Positions 1 through 5,660 of a DNA stretch of 13,983 bases are shown piece after piece. The notes under the pieces were generated by a model. It did no database searches. It worked only from the letters and a program-made list of their open reading frames with translations, and was not told where the DNA came from. The stretch's first letter is position 1. The number at the start of each line of letters is the position of its first letter. The translations under genes were made by a program, and so were the position numbers. This stretch comes from Phycisphaerales bacterium (lineage in GTDB: Bacteria; Planctomycetota; Phycisphaerae; Phycisphaerales; UBA1924), in NCBI GenBank assembly GCA_019747615.1, contig JAIEQQ010000430.1, positions 1 through 13,983 on the forward strand, written 5' to 3'.

Positions 1-157
1 CAAGAATGAGTACCAACAACAGCGCCCCGCTCACGCGGAGTGCCCGAACCAAGACCGCCAAGAATAGCCGCCACGATCACCCCCGGTCGGCCGGCCGCCC
101 CTTGATGCCTCGATGCCGCGTGCCTCGATGCCTTCTTCGATCGTCACCCCGCCCAAC
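1..157. other. Left-edge non-coding stretch with octamer-like repeats
   Basis: This stretch lies downstream of the minus-strand gene that ends at 158, and no convincing gene is visible. Positions 100-130 hold a degenerate version of the octamer repeat seen elsewhere in the window (CCTTGATG, CCTCGATG, a 7-bp interruption, CCTCGATG). On the minus strand, a GTG at 78-80 opens a hydrophobic reading frame (beginning VIVAAILGGLGSG) that runs off the left edge. It could be the start of a truncated gene, but no ribosome binding site supports it. Confidence 0.4.
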
Positions 158-919
158 TCATCGCTCGCCGCCGCCCTTCGGATCTTCCTTCGGCGGCTCG
201 GCGGGCTCCCCACACCGATCAACTCCACACTCCGGACACCGCGCCTGCTCGGCCAACAGCGCATGACCGCAGCGAACGCAACGGCACCGACGGCGGCGTG
301 ACCGATCAACCATCATTGTCACCAATCCAACCGCGCCGACCACGCCAGCCGCGACTATCAGCCGCGCCGCAACGCCAGGCCAAGAAACATCAAACCTCCA
401 AAACCCCGGCTCGGCCGCCGACCACACCGTCCAGCACGACTCCTGCATCAAATCCTGGGCCGTCACCCGCCCATCCGCCCGCGTCACCACATACGCCAGC
501 GGCACGAAAACACCAACCGAATCACGCCGCGCGCCCTGGTAGTGATACGCAGTATCGCCGGGATGCTCAGGCAGCGGCTTGACATGCGCGATCGACTCAA
601 CGTCGAGCGCTTTGGAACGGCTGACAAGAGACCAATCGCCCATCCAAGGCAACCGTATCGGTGGTGCCGGTGTGGAATAGTGATTGTTTTCGAAACGTGG
701 GGCTCCGTCCCGAAAGTGTGGAACCAGTTCACGTGTGCCAAGCCACCCCTCAAGACGTTGCCTTGACGAGTACTTCTTCCCGAGCATGAATGTCACGCCG
801 CGCTCATATGACTGGCTCACCGTCCCCACAACCTCAACGACAAACAACGCAAACACCACCAACAAAGCCACCACCGCACGCCACACAAAGCGCTCACGCC
901 CCGCAACCCAAGCACGCAT
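158..919 (-). CDS. Two-pass membrane protein with C-terminal zinc ribbon, function unknown
   Basis: I do not recognise this protein beyond its architecture. It has 253 residues from the ATG at 919. A hydrophobic segment lies at about residues 13-33, then an extracytoplasmic-looking region of about 150 residues rich in Trp, Tyr and Pro. A second membrane segment lies at about 183-204, followed by an RSRRRR cluster and a cytoplasmic zinc ribbon with Cys 214, 217, 228 and 231 (CVRCG...CPECG). The tail is Pro/Glu/Lys/Gly-rich. I chose the ATG at 919 because it places the first membrane segment near the N-terminus and has a GAGGG about 9 nt upstream. The frame is open up to 1036, and an ATG at 934 is also possible. 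The gene sits 237 bp downstream of another zinc-ribbon membrane protein on the same strand, so a functional link is plausible but unproven. CxxC...CPECG ribbons attached to membrane segments are common in planctomycete hypothetical proteins. Confidence 0.7.
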   Translation of the reverse strand: MRAWVAGRERFVWRAVVALLVVFALFVVEVVGTVSQSYERGVTFMLGKKYSSRQRLEGWLGTRELVPHFRDGAPRFENNHYSTPAPPIRLPWMGDWSLVSRSKALDVESIAHVKPLPEHPGDTAYHYQGARRDSVGVFVPLAYVVTRADGRVTAQDLMQESCWTVWSAAEPGFWRFDVSWPGVAARLIVAAGVVGAVGLVTMMVDRSRRRRCRCVRCGHALLAEQARCPECGVDRCGEPAEPPKEDPKGGGER

Positions 920-1049
920 TCCGCCAGCCCTCATCCCCGACTCTATCCGCACACGCACCACACAGCCCGCCCCACTCGTATCTGGTGCATTTCCTCTGCG
1001 CCTCTCCGCTCCCGCGGCGTGCTCTGCGTACTCCAATGTCCACGGCGAA

Positions 1050-1072
1050 AGCCCGAGCTCGCGCTCGGGGCT
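1050..1072 (-). terminator. Possible terminator hairpin after the 1157-2893 gene
   Basis: On the minus strand, AGCCCCGAGC and GCTCGGGCT form a GC-rich stem with one bulged base and a short loop. It is followed by TTTCG, which is a short and poor U-tract. It lies about 85 bp beyond the stop codon of the upstream minus-strand gene. It may be a weak terminator or just a dispersed hairpin. Confidence 0.35.
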
Positions 1073-1073
1073 C

Positions 1074-1097
1074 CCTTGATCCCCTGATCCCTCGATC
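1074..1097. repeat. Octamer tandem array, 3 units of CCYYGATC
   Basis: Three consecutive 8-bp units, CCTTGATC, CCCTGATC and CCTCGATC, occupy the gap between the two minus-strand zinc-ribbon genes. The same octamer recurs at 3331-3370 and 3871-3910, and a GATG variant occurs at 100-130. Confidence 0.8.
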
Positions 1098-1156
1098 TCC
1101 CCCTCCGTGTACCTCCGCGTCCCCCGTGTACCCGCCTTTCAATCGCGACTCGCAAC

Positions 1157-2893
1157 TCACTCCCCCGCCTTCTCCTTCGCCCCCTCCCCCTCCTTGCCCT
1201 TCTCGTCACTCTTCTCGTCCTTGGCCTTCTCCTTCGCGTCGGCCTCCTCCTTCTTCTCCTTCGCAGTCTTCCGCTTCGCCACGATGCCCTGCGGGTCATA
1301 CACCGTCACCGCCACGGCCTTGATCTCGATCGTCCCGCCATAGACCTTGGTCATCGATCGCGTCAGCTTCGCCAGTTCCGGCTTCGGCGTCAGCACGACA
1401 TCGATCAGCGACGGCACATTCTCAACATCGCGCTCCAGCGTCACCGTGAGGGTTCGGAAGGTCGAATCAGGCGAGTAGTTGTACGTCTGCGACCCGTCTG
1501 CGTGTTCCTGGCTGACAACCTCTCCGGCCGGGATCAGCTTCCCATCCACGCGCACCGCCACCGAGTGGGCGATCATCGTCTGTTCCTTTCCCATCGTCAT
1601 CTGGATCGACAGCCAGGACGTCGGCTTCTGTCGCCCGATGGTGCCATAGTTCATCGCCTGGAGATTGACATTCCCGGGCCGCAACGACATCGCAAGCTTC
1701 GCGGTCGTCATGTCATCCGGCTCTACCACCATCACACGCGCATCGCCCGGTGCGCCTCCGCCCGCCGCGGGCACCGCCCCATCGACAATCTCCACCGGCA
1801 CTCTCAGCGTCACACGCTCGCGCCCAAGCCCGCTCGCGGCGATACCGCCGGAGATCGACCCGCCGCTCGCGATCCCCCGCACCACCGCCGACATGACGCT
1901 GAACGTCTGCGTCTGGGGTGCCGTCGCTGGCAGGTCCACCGAATAGCCCAACTCAACCTCGACCACCGCCGGCCCCACCTTCGCATCCGCCGGCACCGTC
2001 GCCGCCGTCGACACGGTCGTGCCGTACGTCCGCGACCACTGACCCATCGCGCTGCCAAAGAGCTGGAGATACCCCACCGGCTGCATCGCGCTGCTGGCGC
2101 GAATCTGCCTCGCCATCGACGCGGTCACTCCCGGGTACATCCGCGAAGACGGCACAACCCGCGTCAGCGGAACCCCGTCGAGCTTCACCGACCGCGCCCA
2201 CACCTGCGCATACGCGTTCGCATTCGTGCTCACCCGCTGATCCGCACGCTTGAAGAACAGCGGCAGCGGCTCACCACGCACCACCCGCGGCCGCGTTTCA
2301 ATCGCGAGCATCACCGCGTTTTTCTGAAACTGCGCCCGCTGCGTCGCCGTCAAAACGTTGTCCACCGATGCTCGCTCGACAATGTCGCCCCACGCGTCGC
2401 TCCAGCTCATCGACCGATCGGCCTGCCGCGCCAGCGCCGCCTCCACCAGCGGCCCGTACCCCGCCGGCAGAATCTTCTTGACCACCATCCGATCCAGCAG
2501 CTCCTTGCCGATCAGATCCGCCTGAGTGCCGCTGGCCCAGCGCGCCTCAGCGAGCAACAGCCACGTCGGCTTGCTCGGGTTGATGTTCGATCCGGTGACC
2601 GTCGCGTATCCCGCAATGCCCAGCGGCGCAATCGCCATCAGCACCATCACCACGCCCACAAACATCAGCGACACCATCCGCCGGCGCACGCCGATGCGCA
2701 CCGCGCCATCGCGCTTCAACCCCGACCCACACTCCGGGCACGTCACCACCCCCGGATACGCCCCCACCAAATCAAACCCACAATCGCGGCACACCGGGTT
2801 CCGATTCAACCGCCGCCCCCGCTTGCCAACAAAGAACAGCACCACCCCCACCACCAACATCCCCACCAACACCGCAAACGCGATCGACGTCAT
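1157..2893 (-). CDS. Membrane protein with N-terminal zinc ribbon and Lys/Glu-rich tail, function unknown
   Basis: I do not recognise this 578-residue protein. A membrane segment lies at about residues 5-22. It is followed by a basic stretch and a zinc ribbon with Cys 35, 38, 52 and 55 (CRDCG...CPECG), and then a second membrane segment at about 74-97. The long remainder, from about residue 100, is probably extracytoplasmic and beta-rich, with no motif I can name. The last 40 or so residues are highly charged (repeated KEK and DEK), giving a disordered or coiled-coil tail. The ATG at 2893 is chosen because GGAGGG lies 7 nt upstream. A TTG six bases further out (2899) is too close to that site. 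The ribbon between two membrane segments would face the cytoplasm if the central region is exported. The gene is divergent from rplM and is followed at 237 bp by a second zinc-ribbon membrane protein. Confidence 0.75.
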   Translation of the reverse strand: MTSIAFAVLVGMLVVGVVLFFVGKRGRRLNRNPVCRDCGFDLVGAYPGVVTCPECGSGLKRDGAVRIGVRRRMVSLMFVGVVMVLMAIAPLGIAGYATVTGSNINPSKPTWLLLAEARWASGTQADLIGKELLDRMVVKKILPAGYGPLVEAALARQADRSMSWSDAWGDIVERASVDNVLTATQRAQFQKNAVMLAIETRPRVVRGEPLPLFFKRADQRVSTNANAYAQVWARSVKLDGVPLTRVVPSSRMYPGVTASMARQIRASSAMQPVGYLQLFGSAMGQWSRTYGTTVSTAATVPADAKVGPAVVEVELGYSVDLPATAPQTQTFSVMSAVVRGIASGGSISGGIAASGLGRERVTLRVPVEIVDGAVPAAGGGAPGDARVMVVEPDDMTTAKLAMSLRPGNVNLQAMNYGTIGRQKPTSWLSIQMTMGKEQTMIAHSVAVRVDGKLIPAGEVVSQEHADGSQTYNYSPDSTFRTLTVTLERDVENVPSLIDVVLTPKPELAKLTRSMTKVYGGTIEIKAVAVTVYDPQGIVAKRKTAKEKKEEADAKEKAKDEKSDEKGKEGEGAKEKAGE

Positions 2894-3092
2894 GGCCAAG
2901 CCCTCCGTCAGCCGTCACTCCGCCCTCGATCAATTTCCTACACCCCAGACACCGCACACCTCTGTCCGTGCGACCCGCCCCGCCCACAACCCAACCCACC
3001 AGAGCCTCCCACACCGCCGCCAACCCCAACCGCCTCACCCTCAACCTATCAACCGCCCGCGTCCCACCTCCCCAGCCCCCTCGCCCCCGCCT

Positions 3093-3132
3093 CCATTTGG
3101 CAATTTGGCCATTTGACCATTCGACCATTTGA
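3093..3132. repeat. Octamer tandem array, 5 units of CCATTTGR type
   Basis: Five contiguous 8-bp units are visible: CCATTTGG, CAATTTGG, CCATTTGA, CCATTCGA and CCATTTGA. They form an AT-richer island in a very C-rich intergenic region. The unit length matches the CCTYGATC arrays nearby, but the sequence differs. Confidence 0.8.
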
Positions 3133-3206
3133 ATCCCCGCTCCGGCCCGCCAATACTTCCCTCCCGCCGATCGCGCCCTGCGCCACCGGCACGTCCCCAA
3201 AACTCT

Positions 3207-3225
3207 GCGGAGCACCTCGCTCCGC
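3207..3225. repeat. Perfect inverted repeat GCGGAGC / GCTCCGC
   Basis: A 7-bp perfect stem with a 5-nt loop. On the minus strand it is followed by AGAGTTTTGGGG, so it could act as a weak terminator in that direction, but no minus-strand gene ends nearby. A role as a dispersed intergenic palindrome is equally possible. Confidence 0.5.
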
Positions 3226-3330
3226 CTGCCCCGCCCAGTAGGCGGCGAACCCTCCCGCTCCCACGGCATCGGCGTCATCGCCCTCTGCCAAGTCCCCGGT
3301 CCCGCGAACCCTGTCCCCTTTTGCCTCCTG

Positions 3331-3370
3331 CCTTGGTCCCTTGATCCCTCGATCCCTTGATCCCTTGATC
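3331..3370. repeat. Octamer tandem array, 5 units of CCTYGATC, in the rplM leader
   Basis: The units are CCTTGGTC, CCTTGATC, CCTCGATC, CCTTGATC and CCTTGATC, in phase with no gaps. The array ends 34 bp before the rplM start codon, so it is probably transcribed as part of the leader or overlaps the promoter. Confidence 0.85.
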
Positions 3371-3404
3371 CCAGTCCCTTCCCCTCTCCCCCCGGAGTTC
3401 ACCC

Positions 3405-3842
3405 ATGCGTCGCGAAACCACCTATCTCATGCCCGGCCGCGTCCAGAAGCCCTGGCGCGTCATCGATGCCGCCGGCATCCCACTGGGCCGCCTTGCCGCC
3501 GAGGTCGCTGTTGTCCTGATGGGCAAGCACCGCCCCGAGTACACCCCCTTCGTTGATTGCGGCGACAAGGTCATCGTCATCAACGCCAAGCAGGTCGAGC
3601 TCACCGGCAACAAGGGCGCAAACCGCCTGAAGATGCGCTACTCCGGGTACCCCGGTGGTCTCCGCGTTCAGACCTACGGCCAGGTCCGCGAGACCAAGCC
3701 CGATCTCCTCGTCTCCGACGCCGTGCGCCGCATGTTGCCCAAGAACCGCTTGGCCCGCGTCATGCTTTCCAACCTCGAGGTCTATCCGACCGACGTGCAC
3801 CCGCACGCCGCGAAGAAGCCCGAAGAACTCAAAGTCTCCTGA
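3405..3842 (+). CDS. rplM: 50S ribosomal protein L13
   Basis: L13 is an early-assembly protein of the large ribosomal subunit that binds 23S rRNA. The 145 residues match the family's usual length (about 140-150). The family signature is clear: WRVIDAAGIPLGRLAAEVAVVL near residues 17-38, then GKHRPEYTPFVDCGDKVIVIN, then the central KMRYSGYPGG segment. The later parts DAVRRMLPKNRLAR and LEVYPTDVHPHAAKKP complete the fold. GGAG lies 7 nt before the ATG. The gene is followed 122 bp later by rpsI, the near-universal bacterial pairing, so the two are almost certainly co-transcribed. The 5' leader carries the octamer array at 3331-3370. No anomalies are seen in the protein. Confidence 0.98.
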   Translation: MRRETTYLMPGRVQKPWRVIDAAGIPLGRLAAEVAVVLMGKHRPEYTPFVDCGDKVIVINAKQVELTGNKGANRLKMRYSGYPGGLRVQTYGQVRETKPDLLVSDAVRRMLPKNRLARVMLSNLEVYPTDVHPHAAKKPEELKVS

Positions 3843-3870
3843 TCCCCCTCGTTCCTCTTTCCCCTTTCCA

Positions 3871-3910
3871 CCTCGATCCCTCGATCCCTTGATCCCCTGA
3901 TCCCTCGATC
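3871..3910. repeat. Octamer tandem array, 5 units of CCYYGATC, between rplM and rpsI
   Basis: The units CCTCGATC, CCTCGATC, CCTTGATC, CCCTGATC and CCTCGATC are contiguous. They lie 29 bp after the rplM stop and 54 bp before the rpsI start, so they are inside the presumed rplM-rpsI transcript. Confidence 0.85.
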
Positions 3911-3964
3911 CCTTCCCCCGATTGAACACCGCTGAGCCTTCGCTCAGAGAAACGAGACCACCAC

Positions 3965-4561
3965 ATGGCCGAGCCCCGCACTCCCAAAAAGGTTGAAAAG
4001 GCCCCCAAGGCCGCAGCCGTTGAAACCGTCGCCAGCGCTCCCGCGGTCCCTGCCGCGGCCGCCGTCGCCCCCGTCGCAGTTGCTCCCGCCGCGAACGCGC
4101 CCTTTGAGCGCCCGCTCGGCGTCGCCAAGCCCGCTGACAAGCAGGGCTGGTGGTGGGGCACCGGCCGTCGCAAGACCGCCGTCGCCCGCGCACGCCTCCG
4201 CACGCCCAAGGACGGCGTTGCCAAGGTCATGATCCACACCGAGCAATCCAAGTCCAAGAAGATGAAGACCATCGAAGAGTACTTCGCCGAGGAACGCGAT
4301 CGCACCGACGCGCTCTCGCCGCTGAAGGCCACCGGCACCCACGGCAAGCTCGAAGTCTTCATCCGCGTTGACGGCGGCGGCTACATGGGCCAGGCCCAGG
4401 CCATCATGCTCGCCATCTCTCGCGCCCTGAAGGATTACGATCCCACCACCGAGGCCGTCCTCCGCGACAAGCGCATGCTCACCCGCGACGCGCGCGACGT
4501 CGAACGCAAGAAGTACGGCCAGGCCGGTGCCCGCCGCCGCTTCCAGTTCTCCAAGCGTTGA
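3965..4561 (+). CDS. rpsI: 30S ribosomal protein S9 with N-terminal extension
   Basis: S9 belongs to the small ribosomal subunit, and its basic C-terminal tail reaches the decoding centre near P-site tRNA. The core starts near residue 65 with GTGRRKTAVARARL. It continues through VFIRVDGGGYMGQAQAIMLAISRAL and ends in the diagnostic RDARDVERKKYGQAGARRR...FSKR tail. At 198 residues it is clearly longer than the usual 130 or so. The excess is an Ala/Pro/Val-rich, Lys-containing extension of about 60 residues (low complexity, probably disordered) before GWWWGTG. A short Lys/Ser-rich stretch near TEQSKSKKMK also departs from the usual core. The ATG at 3965 has only a weak purine-rich upstream region (GAGAAACGAGA), with no better start downstream before the core. 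The gene is followed 12 nt after the stop by the repeated hairpin module and a terminator. Confidence 0.97.
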   Translation: MAEPRTPKKVEKAPKAAAVETVASAPAVPAAAAVAPVAVAPAANAPFERPLGVAKPADKQGWWWGTGRRKTAVARARLRTPKDGVAKVMIHTEQSKSKKMKTIEEYFAEERDRTDALSPLKATGTHGKLEVFIRVDGGGYMGQAQAIMLAISRALKDYDPTTEAVLRDKRMLTRDARDVERKKYGQAGARRRFQFSKR

Positions 4562-4573
4562 TCCCGCGCTATT

Positions 4574-4600
4574 GACCTGTCCTCAGGTCGGTGCCGCAGA
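4574..4600 (+). ncRNA. 3'-end hairpin module, copy A (after rpsI)
   Basis: GACCTG (4574-4579), TCCT, CAGGTC (4584-4589) forms a perfect 6-bp stem with a tetraloop, followed by GGTGCCGCAGA. The same block occurs at 12237 and 13125, each time shortly after a stop codon and 30-40 nt before a terminator hairpin. Copy A diverges after CAGA, where the other two continue CAATCAGACT. I infer a structured 3'-UTR element. The biochemical role is unknown. Confidence 0.6.
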
Positions 4601-4626
4601 TCACAACATGCTCCAAGCCCGACACC

Positions 4627-4654
4627 AAACCCTCGCCCCGTGGCGAGGGTTTTT
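4627..4654 (+). terminator. Intrinsic terminator of the rplM-rpsI operon
   Basis: CCCTCGCC (4630-4637) pairs perfectly with GGCGAGGG (4642-4649) around a 4-nt loop, and TTTTT follows. Upstream A residues extend the pairing into the T-run. On the minus strand the same hairpin is followed by only TTTGG, so it could weakly serve the convergent gene at 4735-5334 as well. Confidence 0.92.
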
Positions 4655-4667
4655 CGTTGCGACCGTG

Positions 4668-4693
4668 AGAGCCGCGTGCACGAGCACGCGGAC
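4668..4693. repeat. Palindromic repeat (CCGCGTGC / GCACGCGG), copy 1
   Basis: AGAGCCGCGTGC, a 4-nt loop (ACGA) and GCACGCGGAC form an 8-bp perfect core stem. A related element (AGAGCCGCGTGC-GCAA-GCACGTGGTCT) lies at 5381-5409. The two bracket the gene at 4735-5334. This resembles REP-type intergenic palindromes. Confidence 0.65.
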
Positions 4694-4734
4694 TTGCGCA
4701 AAGATCGCGGTCATCCGAACGGCGCTCGCCCCGT

Positions 4735-5334
4735 CTACCCCTGCCGGCCCTCGATCGCCGCGATGAGCGAGCCCGCCGCCAGGATCATCAGATCATCAAG
4801 CTCCGGATCATCGGCCAGAACCGTGATGCTCAGGCGATAGAGGAACGGGTTGAAGTGCGTGCGAAAGCTCGCGATCGGCGTGCCCGGTTTGCCATCAGGC
4901 CCCGTCCGCGCCAGCGTGAACTTCTGCGGCGAGAGGAACGACACAAACTCAACATACCGCCGCAAGAACGCCAGAAAGCTCCCCTCCTCTTGCAATGAAG
5001 CGATGGGCCGATCACCCGCGCCGAAGACGACCCACGAGTCGCGAAGGAAGCTGCTCGCCAGCCCCTTGCGGCGCATCGAGCCGAGCTTGGTGCCGTCGGG
5101 CAGGGCCACGTCGTACGTCGCGCCGAAGTCGATGATGCTCCGCGCCTTCATGCTGAACAACTCGGTGCCCTGCGACTCGTCCGTGCAGACGCGGATGTCC
5201 TCCTTGAGCTTGAAGGCCTTCTGCTTGCAATACGCGATGACCTTCTGCTGGGGGTCACAAATGTAAAACGCGGCTCCGAAGAGCTTGAAAAACTTCCGCC
5301 GAATCGTGTACTGCTCGCCGGGTCGAATATCCAT
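4735..5334 (-). CDS. LURP-one-related / tubby C-terminal-like family protein
   Basis: This 199-residue protein resembles the LURP-one-related family (tubby C-terminal-like fold, Pfam LOR type). Recognisable parts are YTIRRKFFKLFGAAFYICD near the N-terminus, then AYCKQKAFKLKEDIRVCTD at about 35-52. LFSMKARSIIDFGATYDV at about 59-76 is followed by KLGSMRRKGLASSFLRDSWVV at about 84-103. The C-terminal strand and helix (NPFLYRLSITVLADD, then LDDLMILAAGSLIAAIEG) give the buried hydrophobic helix typical of the tubby-like barrel. Membrane-lipid binding is proposed for relatives, but the bacterial function is not established. It has no signal peptide, so it is probably cytoplasmic or at the inner membrane face. 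The ATG at 5334 is preferred over a TTG at 5352 because the family similarity begins just after it. No strong ribosome binding site is visible. It is monocistronic and convergent with rpsI. Confidence 0.75.
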   Translation of the reverse strand: MDIRPGEQYTIRRKFFKLFGAAFYICDPQQKVIAYCKQKAFKLKEDIRVCTDESQGTELFSMKARSIIDFGATYDVALPDGTKLGSMRRKGLASSFLRDSWVVFGAGDRPIASLQEEGSFLAFLRRYVEFVSFLSPQKFTLARTGPDGKPGTPIASFRTHFNPFLYRLSITVLADDPELDDLMILAAGSLIAAIEGRQG

Positions 5335-5379
5335 AGGACCAAAGACTACCAATCGGCGTTCGATCTCGCAACGTCTTAG

Positions 5380-5529
5380 TCAGAGCCGCGTGCGCAAGCA
5401 CGTGGTCTGCCGAAACCCTCCGGCGCATGCGAGCGTACAAAACGGAGTCTTCGTGAACTCGTGCCTCTGGGTACCCCCTCTTTCCAGGAACTGTCCGGGT
5501 TCCACGGCCGTGCCTCCCCTGAGATTCAC
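5380..5529 (-). CDS. Possible short ORF, 49 residues, function unknown
   Basis: A frame opens at GTG (5527-5529), four codons after an in-frame TGA, and ends with TGA at 5380-5382. It encodes 49 residues with Cys at 31, 35 and 44. Its 3' end is formed by the CCGCGTGC palindrome, so its last residues (TTCLRTRL) are encoded by the repeat. An AGG a few bases before the GTG is the only ribosome-binding hint. It may be a real small gene, a decayed gene end, or chance. The evidence is weak. Confidence 0.2.
   Translation of the reverse strand: MNLRGGTAVEPGQFLERGGTQRHEFTKTPFCTLACAGGFRQTTCLRTRL
5381..5409. repeat. Palindromic repeat, copy 2
   Basis: CAGAGCCGCGTGC, GCAA, GCACGTGGTCTG forms a 12-bp stem with one bulged G and one G-T pair. 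It shares AGAGCCGCGTGC and the opposing arm with the element at 4668-4693 and lies about 47 bp upstream of the gene they flank. Confidence 0.65.
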
Positions 5530-5584
5530 GGGGGACCTGTCTCAATCCGTAGCGACAGACAACATCGCAACGACAAAGTGACTG

Positions 5585-5633
5585 AGAATCAATCAACAAC
5601 AACCGCGATGCGGCGTGCGCATCGCGGTCGTTG
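5585..5633 (-). terminator. Terminator-like hairpin after the dockerin-like gene
   Basis: On the minus strand, CAACGACCGCGATGC (5633-5619) pairs with GCATCGCGGTTGTTG (5611-5597) over 15 bp with a single G-T pair and a 7-nt loop. It is followed by a T-rich but interrupted tail (TTGATTGATTCT). It lies 28 bp past the stop of the operon's last gene. The U-tract is imperfect, but the stem is long and stable. Confidence 0.7.
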
Positions 5634-5660
5634 ACTGCAATGTACCGTGAAAGGCGCGCT

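Larger units (their letters stand above)
2894..3404. other. Long divergent intergenic region with repeats upstream of rplM
   Basis: These 511 bp separate the minus-strand membrane protein from rplM. The plus strand is strongly C-rich. It contains an octamer array of the CCATTTGR type (3093-3132), a perfect 7-bp-stem hairpin (3207-3225) and an array of CCTYGATC octamers (3331-3370). Promoters for both flanking genes should lie here, but I could not pick out convincing -35/-10 pairs. The open frames through this region have low-complexity translations and look non-coding. Confidence 0.6.
5335..5660. other. Intergenic region with palindrome and possible short ORF
   Basis: This 326 bp region lies between two minus-strand genes. 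It holds the second copy of the CCGCGTGC palindrome (5381-5409), a possible 49-codon minus-strand frame (5380-5529), a stretch at 5534-5560 with loose similarity to the 3'-end module, and the terminator-like hairpin of the upstream gene (5597-5633). I see no tRNA or other known RNA fold. The promoter of the gene starting at 5334 should be here, but none is obvious. Confidence 0.55.

Noticed and set aside
1..80. Minus-strand hydrophobic frame starting at GTG 78-80 and running off the left edge
   Set aside because: Only 26 codons are visible, with no ribosome binding site. It cannot be separated from a chance open frame in high-GC DNA.
3207..3225. Terminator for a minus-strand gene upstream of rplM
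   Set aside because: No minus-strand gene ends nearby and the T-run is short and displaced from the stem.
1502..3241. Long plus-strand open frame of about 580 codons
   Set aside because: It is antisense to the zinc-ribbon membrane protein and its translation is His/Arg/Pro-rich low complexity, typical of the antisense shadow of a high-GC gene.
5534..5562. Possible fourth, degenerate copy of the 3' module (GACCTGTC-TCA...CAGACAA)
   Set aside because: Only the outer blocks match, the CAGGTC arm is missing so the hairpin cannot form, and no plus-strand gene ends upstream. The likeness may be chance or decay.
5335..5660. Structured housekeeping RNA (SRP, 6S, RNase P or tmRNA) in this gap
   Set aside because: I compared both strands with remembered core motifs of these RNAs and found none.
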